The position numbers and the translations under genes are program-made. Positions 27,101 through 39,539 of a stretch of 64,000 bases of DNA are shown piece after piece; the stretch's first letter is position 1, and every line of letters starts with the position of its first letter. The stretch is from NCBI GenBank assembly GCA_024803745.1, contig JANJXV010000048.1, positions 2,600,001 through 2,664,000 of the forward strand. Reading direction: 5' to 3'. The DNA comes from Megascapheus bottae (taxonomy: Eukaryota > Chordata > Mammalia > Rodentia > Geomyidae). The notes below the pieces were generated by a model, which was not told the DNA's origin, did not search any database, and was given only the letters and a program-made list of their open reading frames with translations.

Positions 27101-27883
27101 CTTACCCTAACCTAACCCTAAACCTAACTCTAACCCTTACCCTTACCCTAACCCTTAACCTAACCCTAACATTAACACTAATCCTAACCCTTATCTTAAC
27201 CATAATCCTTACCCTAACCCTAAACCTAATCCTAAACCTAACTTTAACCCTAACGCTTTCCTTTACCCTAACCCTAACCCTAAACCTAAACATAACCCTA
27301 ACTCTAAACCTAACCGGAACCCTAACCCTAACTCTCACCCTTACAATAACCCTAACCCTAACCCTAACCCTAACATTAACCCTAACCCTTATCCTTAACC
27401 TAACCCTAACCCTAACCCTAACTCTAACACTTACCCTTACTCTAACCCTAAACCTAAACCTAACACTAACCATAACCCTAACCCTTACACTTACTCTGAC
27501 CCTAACCCTAAACCTTACCCTTACCCTTAACCTAACCTTAACCCTTATCCTAACCGTAACCCTAACCCTAACCCCCAACCCTAACCCTCACCCTAACACT
27601 TACCCTTACCCTTATCCTAACCCTAACCCTAAACTTAACCCTAAACCTAACCCTAACCATTACCTTTACCCTAACCCTAACCCTAAAATTAACCCTAACC
27701 CTAACTCTAAACCTAACCCTAAACCTAACCCTTACCCTTAACCTTACCCTAACCCTAAACTTAATGCTAACCCTAACCCTAACCCTAACCTTAATGCTAA
27801 ACCTAAACCTAATCCTTACCCTAACCGTAACTCTAACACTAACCCTAACCCTCACCCTAACACTAACCCTAACCCTAACACTA

Positions 27884-28605
27884 ACTGTAAACCTAGCCCT
27901 AACCCTATCATTAAACCTAACCATCACCCTTACCCTTACCCTAACCCTAAGTCTAAACCGAAACTTAACACTAAACCTAACCCTAACCCATAACCCTAAC
28001 CCTAACCCTAAACCTGACCATTACCCTAACCCTAACCCTAACCCTAACCCTAACAGTTACCCTTACCCTAACCCTAACCAGAACCCTAACTTTTACCCTA
28101 AACCTAACCATAACCCTAACCCTTACCCTAATCCTAACCCTAACCCTATTCCTTACCTTAACCCTAACCCTAACCCCTGGCCTAAACCTAACCCTAACCC
28201 TAACCTTAACACTAACCCTAACCCTAACCCTTACCCTATCCCTAACTGTAAACCTAGCCCTAACCCTATCATTAAACCTAAACATCACCCTTACCATTAC
28301 CCTAACCCTAACTCTAAACCGAAACTTAACACTAAACCTAACCCTGACCCATAACCTAACCCTAACCCTAATCCTGACCCTTACCCTAACCCTAACCCTA
28401 ACCCTAACAGTTACCCTTACCCTAACCCTAACCAGAACCCTAAATTTTAACCTAAACCTAAACATAACCCTAACCCTTACCCTAACCCTAACCCTAATCC
28501 TACCCCTAACCCTAATCCTTACCTTAACCTAACCGTAAGTCCTTAGCCTAAACCTAAGCCTAACCCTAACCTTAACACTAACACTAACCCTAACCCTTAC
28601 CATTA
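27884..28605. repeat. 361-bp tandem duplication
   Basis: GTAAACCTAGCCCTAACC followed by TATCATTAAACC occurs at about 27886 and 28247 (offset 361 bp). Both copies then carry CATCACCC, CCGAAACTTAACACTAAACC and, about 160 bp further on, CCAGAACCCTAA. The single-copy relative near 24855 has AGAACTAACC in place of AGCCCTAACC. The offset is 60 hexamers plus one base. Confidence 0.8.
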
Positions 28606-28759
28606 CCCTAATCCTAAACCTAACCCTAACACTAAACTTAAACCTAACCCTAACCCTAACACTTACCCTTACCCTAAACCAAAACCTAACCCTAACCCTA
28701 ACTCTAAACCTAAGCCTTAACCCTACCCTAACCCTAACCATAAACCTAACCCTAACCTT

Positions 28760-29510
28760 AACCCTAACCCCTAACCCTAACCCTAACCCTTTCCCTTATC
28801 CTAAACCTACCCCTAACCCTACCCCTAACCCTAACACTGACCTTACACAAACCCTAAACTTAATCCTAACCCTGACCCTAAACCTAACCCTAACCCTAAC
28901 CCTAACCCTAACCCTAAGAATAACATTTATGGTAACCCTAAACCTAACCCTAACACTTTCCCTTACACTAATTCTAACCTTAAACCTAACCCTAACCCTA
29001 ACCCTTACCCTTACCCTAACCCTAACCTTAAACTTAACCCCAACCCGAAACCCAATCCTAACCCTAACCCTAAGGCTTACGCTTACCCTAAACATAACCC
29101 TAACCCTAACCCTAACACTATCACTTACCCTTACCCTAACCCTAACCCTAAATTTTACCCTAACCCTAACCCTAAACCTAACCCTTACCCTAAACCTAAC
29201 CCTAACCCTAACCCTAATCCCTAACCCTAACCCTTAAACAAACCCTAACCCTAACAATAACCCTAACCCTTACCCTTACCCTAACCATAACCCCTAACCC
29301 TAACCCTAACCCTAACCCTAACTCTAACCCTTAGTATTACCCTAAACCTAACCCTAATCCTAAACCTTACCCTAACACTAAGTCTAACCCTTAGCCTTAC
29401 CCTAACCCTAACCCAAACCCTTACCCTAACCCTAACCCTAACCCTTACCCTAACCCTAAAACTGACCCTAACCACTAACCCTAACCCTAACCCTAACGCT
29501 CACCCTAATC

Positions 29511-29544
<34 letters not shown>

Positions 29545-32310
29545 TCCTAACTCTAACCCTTAGCCTTACCCTAACCCTAAACCAAACCCTAACCTTACCC
29601 AAAACCTAACCCTAACACTAACCCTTAACCTAACCCTAACATTAACCCTCACCCTAACCCATAACCTAACGCTCTCCCTCACCCTAACCCTTAACCTAAC
29701 CCTTACCCTAACCCTAACCCTAAACCTAACCCTTACTCTTACCCTAACCCTAACCCAAAACCTATCCCTAACCCTAACCCTAAACCTTACCCTTACCGTA
29801 AATCTAACCCTAAACCTAACCCTAACCCTAACCTTAACCCTAAACCTAACACTAACCCTAAATCTAACCCTTACCCTAAACCTATCCCTGAACGTAACCC
29901 TAAACCTAACCCATACCCTTACCATAACCCTAGCCCTAAACCTAACCCTAACCGTAACCCTAACCCTAACCCTTACCCTAACCTTAACCCTAACCCTAAC
30001 CCTAAACCTAAATCTAACCCTAACCCTAACTTTTACCCTAACCCTAACACTAACCCTAACTCTAACCTTAACCCTTACCCTAACCATAACCCTACCTCTA
30101 ACCCTAACCCTAACCGAACTGTTACCCTAAACCTAACAATAACCCTTACCCTAACCCTAACCCTGACCCTAAACTTAACCCTAACCCTAACCCTAACCCT
30201 AACCCTTACCCTAACTGTACCCTTAACCCTAACACTAACACTAACCTTAACCCTAACCCTAACCCTAATTCTAACCCTTAGCCTTACGATAACCCTAACC
30301 CTAACCCTAACCCTTATTATAACCCTAATTCTAAACCTTAGCCTTACCCTAACCCTAACCCTAACCCTTACCATAACCCTAACCCTAACCTTACCCTAAC
30401 CCTAACCCTAACCCTAAACCTTACTCTAAACCTAACCCTAACTCTAACCCTTAGCCTTACCCTAACCCTAACCCTAACTCTAACCCTTAGCCTTAACCTA
30501 ACCCTAAACCTAACTCTAACCCTTACCCTAACCCTAACCCTTACCCTTACCCTAACCTTAACCCTAACCCTAACCCCAACCCTAAAGCTAACCCTAACCC
30601 TTAACCTTACCCTAACCCTAACCCTTAAACTACCCCTAAACCTAACCCTAATCATAACCCTAATCCTTACCCTAACCGTAACCTATCCCTACCCTAACCT
30701 TCACCCTTACCCTAACCCTGACCTTAAACCTAACCCTAACCCTAACCCTAACCCTTACCCTTATCCTAAACCTAATCCTAAACCTAACCCTAACCCTAAC
30801 CCTTACCCTTATCCTAACCCTACCTTTAAACCTAACCCTAACCCTAACCCTAACCCTAACCCTTAACCTTTACCTAATCCTCACCGTAACCTCAACCCCA
30901 ACCCTAAACCTAACCATGACCCTAACCCTAAAGCTTACCCTTACCCTAAACCTAACCCTAACCCTAACTTTCACCCTAACCCTAACCCAAACCCTAACGG
31001 TAACCGTTACCCTTAACCTAACCCTGACACTAACTCTAACCCTAACCCTAACCCTAACCCTAACCATAACCCTTTCCCTAACAATAACATTTACAGTAAC
31101 CCTAAACCTAACCCTAACACTTTCCCTTACACTAACTCTAACCTTAAACCTAACGCTAACCCTAACCCTAACCCTTACCCTTACCCTAACCCTAACCTTA
31201 AACTTAACCCCAACCCGAAACCCAATCCTAACCCTAACCCTAAGGCTTACCCTTACCCTAAACCTAACCCTAACCCTAACCCTAACATTATCACTTATAC
31301 TTACCCTAACCCTAACCCTAAATTTTACCCTAACCCTAACCCTAAACCTAACCCTTACCCTAAACCTAACCCTAATCCTAACCCTAATCCCTAACCCTGA
31401 CCCTTAAACAGACCCTAACCCTAACAATAACCCTAACCCTTACCCTTACCCTAACCCTAACCTTAAACTTAACCCCAACCCGAAACCCAATCCTAACCCT
31501 AACCCTAAGGCTTACGCTTAACCTAAACCTAACCCTAACCCTAAACCTAACACTAACACTTACCCTTACCCTAACCCTAACCCTAAATTTTACCCTAACC
31601 CTAACCCTAAACCTAACCCTTACCCTAAAACTTACCCTAACCCTAACCCTAATCCCTAACCCTAACCCTTAAACAAACACTAACACTAACAATAACCCTA
31701 ACCCTTACCCTTACCGTAACCCTAACACTAACCCTAACCATAACCCTAACACTAACCATAACCCTAACCCTGACCATTACCCTTACCCTAAACTTAACCC
31801 TAAACCTAAACCTTACCCTTACCCTAACCCTAACCCCTAACCCTAGCCCTAACCCTAACCCTAACTCTAACCCTTAGTCTTACCCTAAACCTAAACCTAA
31901 TCCTAAATCTTACCCTAACACTAAGTCTAACCCTTAGCCTTACCCTAACCCTAACCCTAACCCTTACCCTAACCCTAACCCTAACCCTTCCCCTAACCCT
32001 AACACTGACCCTAACCACTAACCCTAACCCTAACCCTAACGCTCACCCTAATCCTAACCCTAACCCTAACCCTTACACTAAACCTAATCCTAACTCTAAC
32101 CCTTAGCCTTACCCTAACCCTAAACCTAACCCTAACCTTACCCAAACCCTAACCCTAACACTAACCCTTAACCTAACCCTAACATTAACCCTCACCCTAA
32201 CCCATAACCTAACGCTCTCCCTCACCCTAACCCTTACCCTAACCCTTACCCTAACCCTAAACCTAAACCTAACCCTTACACTTACCCTCACCCTTATCCT
32301 AACCTAACCC
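28760..32310. repeat. Block family with copies at 28.9-29.7 and 31.1-32.3 kb
   Basis: The phrase CAACCCGAAACCCAATCC at 29041 recurs at 31211 (offset 2170), and ACTAAGTCTAACCCTTAGCC near 29377 recurs near 31920 (offset about 2543). Further right, a cluster ending AACGCTCTCCCTCACCC is at 29669 and 32211, with a weaker third copy at 48132. Between the copies, 29.75-30.9 kb holds ordinary variant hexamers with many CCCTTAGCCTTACC phrases (for example near 30277, 30336, 30448 and 30486). Confidence 0.78.
31190..31735. repeat. 265-bp tandem duplication
   Basis: CAACCCGAAACCC occurs at 31211 and 31476. Both copies continue with CCTAAGGCTTAC, an AATTTTACCC phrase, CTAATCCCTAACC, CCTTAAACA and CAATAACCC. 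This explains why the offset to the 29 kb paralogue jumps between about 2.17 and 2.54 kb. 265 is 44 hexamers plus one base. Confidence 0.8.
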
Positions 32311-34480
32311 CAACCCTAACCCTAACCCTAACCCTTACCCTTACCCTAACCCTTAACCTAACCCTAACATTAACCCTAATCCTAACCCTTAACCTAACCA
32401 TAATCCTTACCCTAACCCTAAACCTAATCCTAAACCTAACTTTAATCTTAACGCTTTCCCTTACCCTAACCCTAACCCTAACTTAACCCTAACCCTAACC
32501 CTTACCCTTACCATAACCCTAACCCCAAACCTAAGCCTATCCCTAACCCTAACCCTAACCCTTAACCTAACCCTAACCCTACCCCTTACTCTTACCCTAA
32601 ACCTAACACAAACCTAACCCTAACCCTAACCCTAAACCATACCCTTACCCTAAACCTAACCCTAACCCTAACCCTAACCCTAACCTTAACCCTAAACCTA
32701 ACACTAAACCTAAAGCTAACTCTTACCCTAACCCTAACCCTGAACCTAACCCTAACCCTAACCCATATCCTTACCCTAACCCTAACCCTAAACCTAACCC
32801 TAACCCTAACCCTAACCCTTACCCTAACCCTAACCCTAAACCTAAACCTAAACCTAAATCTAACACTAACCCTAACTTTTACCAGAACCCTAACACTAAC
32901 CCTAACCCTAACCCTAACACTAACCCTTACCCTAACCGTAACCCTACCTCTAAAACTAACCCTAACCCTAACCCTTACCTTTACCCTAACCGTACCCCTA
33001 ACCCTAACACTAACTCTAACCCTAACCCTAACCCTAACCCTAACCCTAACTCTAACCCTTACCCTAACCCTAAGCCTAACCCTTAATCTTACCCTAACCG
33101 TAAACCTTAACCTACTCCTATTCCTAACCCTAAACCTAACCCTAACTCTAACCCTTACCCTAAACCTAAACCTAACCCTAATCCTTACCCTAACCATAAT
33201 GTATCCCTAACCCTAAACTTAACCCTAACCCTTACCCTTACCCTAACCCTAACCCTAAACCTATCCATAAAACTAACACTAACCCTTACCATTACCCGAA
33301 ACCTAACCCCAAACCTAACCCTAACCGTTACCCTAATTCTAACCCTTAGCCTTACCCTAAACCTAACCCTAAGCCTAACCTTTACCCTAACCCTAACTCT
33401 AAACCTAACCCTAACCCTAACCCTAACCCTAACTCTAAACCTTACCCTTACCCTAACCCTACCCCTTAACCTTACCATAACCCTAAACCTTAACCTACTC
33501 CTACTCCTAACCCTAACCCTAACCCTAATTCTTACCCTAACCGTAACGTATCCCTAACCCTAACCTTAACCCTAACCCTTACTCTTACCCTTACCCTAAC
33601 CCTAACCCTAAACCTAACACTAACCCTTACCATTACCCGAAACCTAACCACAAACCTAACCCTAACCCTAACCCTAACCCTTAACCTAACCCTAACCCTA
33701 ACCCTTACTCTTACCCTTACCCTAACCCTAAACCTAACCCCTAACCCTAACCTTAACCCTAACCCTAATTCTAACCCTTAGCCTTACCCTAACCCTAACC
33801 CTAACCCTAACCCTTACCCTAACTCTAACCCTTAACTAACCCTAACACTAACACTAACCCCTATCCCTAAACTTAACCCTAACGCTCACCCTAACCCTAA
33901 CCCTAAATCTAACCCTTACCCTAACCCTAAACCTAACTCTAACCTTAGCCTTACCATAACCCTAACTCTAACCCTTACCCTAACTCTAAACCTAACCCTT
34001 ACCTAACCCTAACCCTAACCCTAACCGCTAAACCTAACTCTAACCCTAACGCTCACCCTAACCCTAACCCTAACCCTCACCCTTACTCTAACACTAACCC
34101 AAAACCTAACCCTTACCCTAACCCTAACCCTAACGCTAACCTCAACCCTAAAGCTAACCCTACCCCTTAACCTTACCCTAACCCTAAACCTTAACCTACC
34201 CCTAACCCTAACCCTAACTCTAATCCTTACCCTAACCATAACCTATCCCTAACCCTGACCTTAACCCTAACCCTTACCCTTACCTTAACCCTAACCCTAA
34301 CCATAAACCTAACCCTAAACCTAACACTAACCCTTACCCTAACCCGAACCCTAACCCCAAACCTAACCCTAACCCTAACCCTAACCATTACCCTAACCCT
34401 AAACTTAACACTAACCCTTACTCTTACCCTAACCCTAAACCCAAACCTAACACTAACCCTAACCCTAAAGCATACCCTTA
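32311..34480. repeat. Degenerate hexamer stretch with a local duplication at 33.1-33.8 kb
   Basis: No gene. CTTAACCTACTCCT occurs at 33106 and 33489, and GTATCCCTAACC at 33201 and 33548. Both are followed by CATTACCCGAAACC, so the pair is a diverged local duplication with offset 347-383 bp. A third, weaker relative starts near 34193 (CTTAACCTACCCC, then CTATCCCTAACC at 34243). Confidence 0.7.
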
Positions 34481-36359
34481 CCCTAACATAACCCTAACCC
34501 TTACCCTAACCCTAAAACTAATACTAACCCTAACCCTAACCTTAACACTAACCCTATCTCTTACCCTGACCCTAAACCTAACCCTAACCCTAACCCTTAC
34601 CCTTACCCTAAACCTAAACTTAACCCTAAACCTAACACTAACACTAAACCTAACCCTTACCCTAACCCTAACCCTGAAACTAAACCTAACCCTAACCCTT
34701 ACCCTTACCCTAAGCCTAAACCTAAACCTAACCCTAACCCTAACCCTAACCCTAACTCTTACCCTAACCCTAAACCTAACCCTAACCCTAACCCTTACCC
34801 TTACCCTAAACCTAACCCTAACCCTAAACCTTATTCTTACCCTAACCCTAAACCTAACATTAATTCTAACCCTAACCCTAACCCTAACCCTTACCCTAAC
34901 CCTAACCCTAACCTTAATCCTTACCCTAACTCTAACCCTAACCCTAACCCTTACCCTAACCCTAACCCTGAGCCTAAACCTAAACATAACCCTTAACCTT
35001 ACACTAACACGAACCCTAAACCTAACCCTTACCCTCACCCGAAACCTAACCCTTACCCTAACCCTAACGTTAACCCTAACCCTAACCATAACCCTAATCC
35101 TTACCCTAACCCTAACCCTATCCCTAACCCTACACTAACCCTATCCTAAACTTTACCCTTACTCTAACCCTAACCCTAACCCTAACCCTAACCCTTACCC
35201 TTACAATAAACCTAAACCTAACCCTAACTCTAACCCCTAACCATAAGCCTAACCTTAAACATAACACTTACCCTAACCCTAACCCTAAATCTAACCCTTA
35301 CCCTTACCCTAAACCTAAGTGTAACCTTGATGCTAACACTAAACCTAAACCGAAACCTAATCCTTACCCTAAACCTAACCCTAACCCTAAACCTAACACT
35401 TACCCTTACCCTAAACCTAACCGTAACCTTAACCCTAACCCTAACCCTAACCCTAACCCTTACCATTACCCTAAACCTAACCCTAACCCTAACCCTAACC
35501 CTAAACTTAACTCCAAACCTAACCCTAACCCTAACCCTAACCCTAACCTAACCCTTACCCTAATCCTAATCCTAAACCTAACCACTAACCCTAACCCTTA
35601 CCCTAACCCTTACCCTTAACCTAACCCTAACCCTACCTTTAACCCTAACCCTAAATCTAACCGGAAGCCTTACCCTAACCCTAACCCTAACCCTTAGCCT
35701 AAAGTTAACCCTATCCCTAACCTCAACACTAACCCTAACCCTAACCCTAACCCCAAACCTAACTCTAACGATAAACCTTACCCTTATCCTAAACCTAACC
35801 CTAACCCTAACCCTGACCCCTAACCCTAACCCTAACCCTCACCCTTACCCTAACCCTAACCCTAAACTTAACCCTAAACCTAACACTAACCCTAACCCTA
35901 ACCCTTACCCTAACCCTAACCCTGAACCTAAACCTAAACCTAACCCTTACCCTAAGCCTAAACCTAAACCTAACCCTAAACCTAACCCTAACTCTTACCC
36001 TAACCCTAAACCTAACCCTAACCCAACCCTTACCCGTACCCTAAACCTAACCCTAACCCTAAACCTTATTCTTACCCTAATCCTAACCCTAACATTAATT
36101 CTAACCCTAACCCTAACCCTAAACCTTACCCTAACCCTAACCTTAATCCTTACCCTAACTCTAACCCTAAACCTAACCCTTACCGTAACCCTAACCCTGA
36201 GCCTAATCCTAACGATAATACTTACCCTTACCCTAAACCTAACCTTAACCCTAACCCTAACCATAACCCTAACCCTTACCCTAACCCTATCCCTAACCCT
36301 ACACTAACCCTATCCTAAACTTTACCCTTACTCTAACCCTAACCCTAACCCTAACGTTT

Positions 36360-36390
<31 letters not shown>

Positions 36391-36760
36391 CTCTAACCCC
36401 TAACCCTAACCTTAAACATAACCCTTACCCTAACTCTAACCCTAAATCTAACCCTTACCCTTACCCTAACCCTAAGCCTAACCTTAATGCTAACCCTAAC
36501 CCTAAACCGAAACCTAATCCTTACCCTAACCCTATCCCTAAACCTAACACTAAACCTAGCCTTAACCCGAACCCTAACCCTTACCCTTACCCTACCCCTA
36601 ACCCTAACCCTTACCCTTACCCTAACCCTAACCCTAACCTTAATGCTAACCTAAACCTAACCCTAAACCTAACTATAACCCTAACAGTTACCTTTGCCCT
36701 AAGCCTAACCCTAAACCGAAACCTAACCCTAAACTTAACCCTAACCCTAACCCTATCCCT
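34481..36760. repeat. Outlying member of the CCGGAAGCC family
   Basis: It carries the same markers as 50.7-64 kb: CTATCCTAAACTTTACCC at 35141 and 36310, CCGGAAGCC at 35661, AACATTAATTCTAACC near 34856 and 36092, and TTAATGC or TTGATGC followed by CCGAAACCTAATCC near 35327 and 36483. The two CTATCCTAAACTTT copies are 1.17 kb apart. This places a related segment 15 kb away from the main cluster. Confidence 0.75.
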
Positions 36761-36974
36761 TACCCTTATCCTAACCCTAACACTAAACCTAACCCTAACT
36801 CTAAACTAATCCTAACCCTCACCCTAACCCTAAACCTAACCCTAACCCTAACCCTAATCTTAACCCTTACCCTTACCCTAACCCTAAACCTATCCCAAAC
36901 CCTAACCCTAATCCTAACACTTACCCTTACCCTAACCCTTACCCTAACCCTAACCGTAACCCTAACCCTTACCG

Positions 36975-37009
<35 letters not shown>

Positions 37010-38040
37010 GTAACCCTAAACCTAACCCTTACACTAACCCTAACCCCAACCCTAATCCCTATACCAACCCTTACACTAAACCTAACCCTAAGCCCTAACC
37101 CTAACACTTGCCCTAACCTTAACCCTAACCCTAACCCTTACCTAATGCTAACCCTATCTCTAACCCTAACCGTTACACAAACCCTAACCCTTACCCTAAC
37201 CCTAACCCTTAGCCTAACCCTAACCATAACCATAACCTTAACCCTAACCCTAACACTAACCCCAAACCTTACAATTACCCTAACCCTCTCCCTAACCGTA
37301 ACACTAACCCTAGCCTTAACCCTAACCCTAACATTAACCCTTACCCTAACCCTAACCCTAACCCTAACCCGTCCCCTTACCCTAACCCTAACCCTAAACC
37401 TAACCCTAACATTAATCCTAAGCCTTACACTTACTCTAACCCTACCCCTAACCCTAAACTTTACCCTTACCCTGATCCTAACCCTAAACCTAACACTAAC
37501 CCTAACACTAACCCTAAGCCTAACCCTAACCCTAACCCTTACCCTTACCCTAACCCTAACACTAACCCTAACCCTACTTCTGACAGTTACACTTACCCTA
37601 ACCCTAACCCTAACACTAACCTTTCCCTAACCCTAAAACTTACCCTAACCCTAACCCCAAACCTATGCCTAACCCTATCCCTTACCCTAACCCTAACCCT
37701 AACCGTAACTCTAACCCTAACCCTTACCCTAACCCTAACCCTAACCCTAAGCCCTAAACCTAATCCATACCCTAACGCTCACCCTAACCCTAACCCTATT
37801 CCTAACCCTTACTCTAAACCTAACCCGAAACGTAATCCTTACCCTTAACCTAACCCGAACCCCAACCGTAAACCTAACCCTAACCCTTACTCTTACCCTA
37901 ACCTTAACCCCTAACCTAACCCTAACCCTAATCCTAACCCTAACCGTTACCCTAACCCTAATCCTTGCCCTAACCCTAAACCTAACCCTAACCTTAACCC
38001 AAAACTTTACCCTTACCCTAACCCTAACCCTAACCCTAAC
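36761..38040. repeat. Degenerate hexamer stretch
   Basis: No gene and no long internal duplication that I could follow. It contains CTTCTGACAGTTACACTT near 37577, whose relative ATTTCTAACGGTTACCCTT is near 42395; the flanks also share variants (CAAACCTATGCCTAACC near 37659, CAAACCTTTGCCTAACC near 42479). So 37.4-37.7 and 42.2-42.5 kb are probably distant copies. Confidence 0.55.
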
Positions 38041-39080
38041 CACTACCCTTACCCTAAGCCTAACCCTAACCCTAAACCAAACACCTTAGCCTAACCGTAA
38101 CCCTAACCCTAACACTAACTTTTACCCTAAACCTAACCCTAACCCTAACACTTACCCTAACCCTAACCCTAACCCCAACTCCTAAACCTAACCCTTACCC
38201 TAACCCTTAACCTAACCCTAACCTTTACCCTTACCCTAACATTAACTTTAACCCTAACACTAACCCTAACCTTAACTATAACCCTAACCCTAACCCTAAC
38301 CCTTACCCTTATCCTAACCTTAACCCTAAACCTTACACTTACCCTTACCCTAACCCTAACCCTAACCCTAACCCTAACCCTAAATCTAACCCTTATCTTA
38401 ACCTAACCCTAACCGTAACCCTAGCCCTTACCCTAACCCTTAATCTAACCCTTAGACTAACCCTAAACCTAACCCTAACCCTATCACTAACCCTTACTCT
38501 TACCCTAACCCTAACCCCAAACCAAACCCTAAACCTATACCGTACCCTTACCCTAAACCTAAATCTAACCCTAACCCTTACCCTAAGCCCTAAACCTAAC
38601 CCTAATCCTAACCCTAACCCTTACCCTTACATTAACCCTAAACCTAACCCCAACCCTAACCCTAACACTAGTCCGTACCCTAAGCCTAACCCTAACCCTA
38701 ATCCTAACGCTAACCCTAACCCTAACCCTAATCCTAACCCTAACCCTTACCCTTACATTAACCCTAAACCTAACCCCAACCCTAACCCTAACACTAATCC
38801 TTACCCTAAGCCTAACCCTAACCCTAAACCTAACCCTAACCCTAACCCTAACCCTAAACTTAACCCTAACCCTAATCCTAACCCTTACACTTACCCTAAC
38901 CCTAAACCTAACCCTTACCTAAGCCTAACACTAAACCAAACCCTAACCATTACCCTAACCCCAACACTAACCCTAACCCTAAGCTTAATGCTAACCCTAA
39001 TCCTAACCCTAACCCTAACCCTTACCCTAACCCTAAAATTTACCCTAACCCTAACCCTGACCCCAACCCTTACCATAAAA
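38041..39080. repeat. Block B, paralogue of 42.84-44.0 kb
   Basis: Shared order: ACACCTTAGCCTAACCG at 38081, CTAACTTTTACCC near 38115, CCCTTAGACTAACC near 38450, CCCCAAACCAAACCC near 38513, CACTAGTCCGTACCC near 38665 and TTAATGCTAACC at 38985. The same series appears from 42879 to about 43900 at an offset of 4.8-4.92 kb. The right copy has an extra 133-bp local duplication at its start. Confidence 0.8.
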
Positions 39081-39229
39081 CTAGCCCTAACCCTTAGCCT
39101 AACCCTAACACTAACCATAACCTTAACCATAACCCTAACCCTAACCCTAACCCTTACCCTAACCCTAACCCTAACCCTAACACTATCCCTAAACTTAACC
39201 CTAACCCTAACTCTAACCCTTACCCTAAC

Positions 39230-39530
39230 CCTAAACCTAACCCTAACACTAACATTAATCCTAACCCTTACCCTTACCCTAAACCTAACCCTAAACCTAA
39301 CCCTTACACTTACCGTAACCCTAACCCTAAACCAAACACTAACCCTAACCCTAACTCTAACCCTTACCCTAACCCTAACCCTAACCCTAATCCTAACATT
39401 AATCCTAACCCTTACCCTTACCCTAAACCTAACCCTAACCCTAACCCTTACACTTACCGTAACCCTAACCCTAAACCAAACACTAACCCTAACACTAACC
39501 CTAACCCTAACCCTGACACTAACCCTAACT
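39230..39530. repeat. 144-bp tandem duplication
   Basis: AACATTAATCCTAACCC occurs at 39251 and 39395. Both copies continue with CCCTTACCCTTACCC, CACTTACCGTAACCC and AAACCAAACACTAACC. 144 bp is exactly 24 hexamers, so phase is kept. A single more diverged copy is near 41450. Confidence 0.85.
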
Positions 39531-39539
39531 CTAACCCCT

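Noticed and set aside
35661..35669. CCGGAAGCC as an ETS-type factor site (GGAA core)
   Set aside because: A four-base core is too short to support a regulatory call, and no gene lies within the window.
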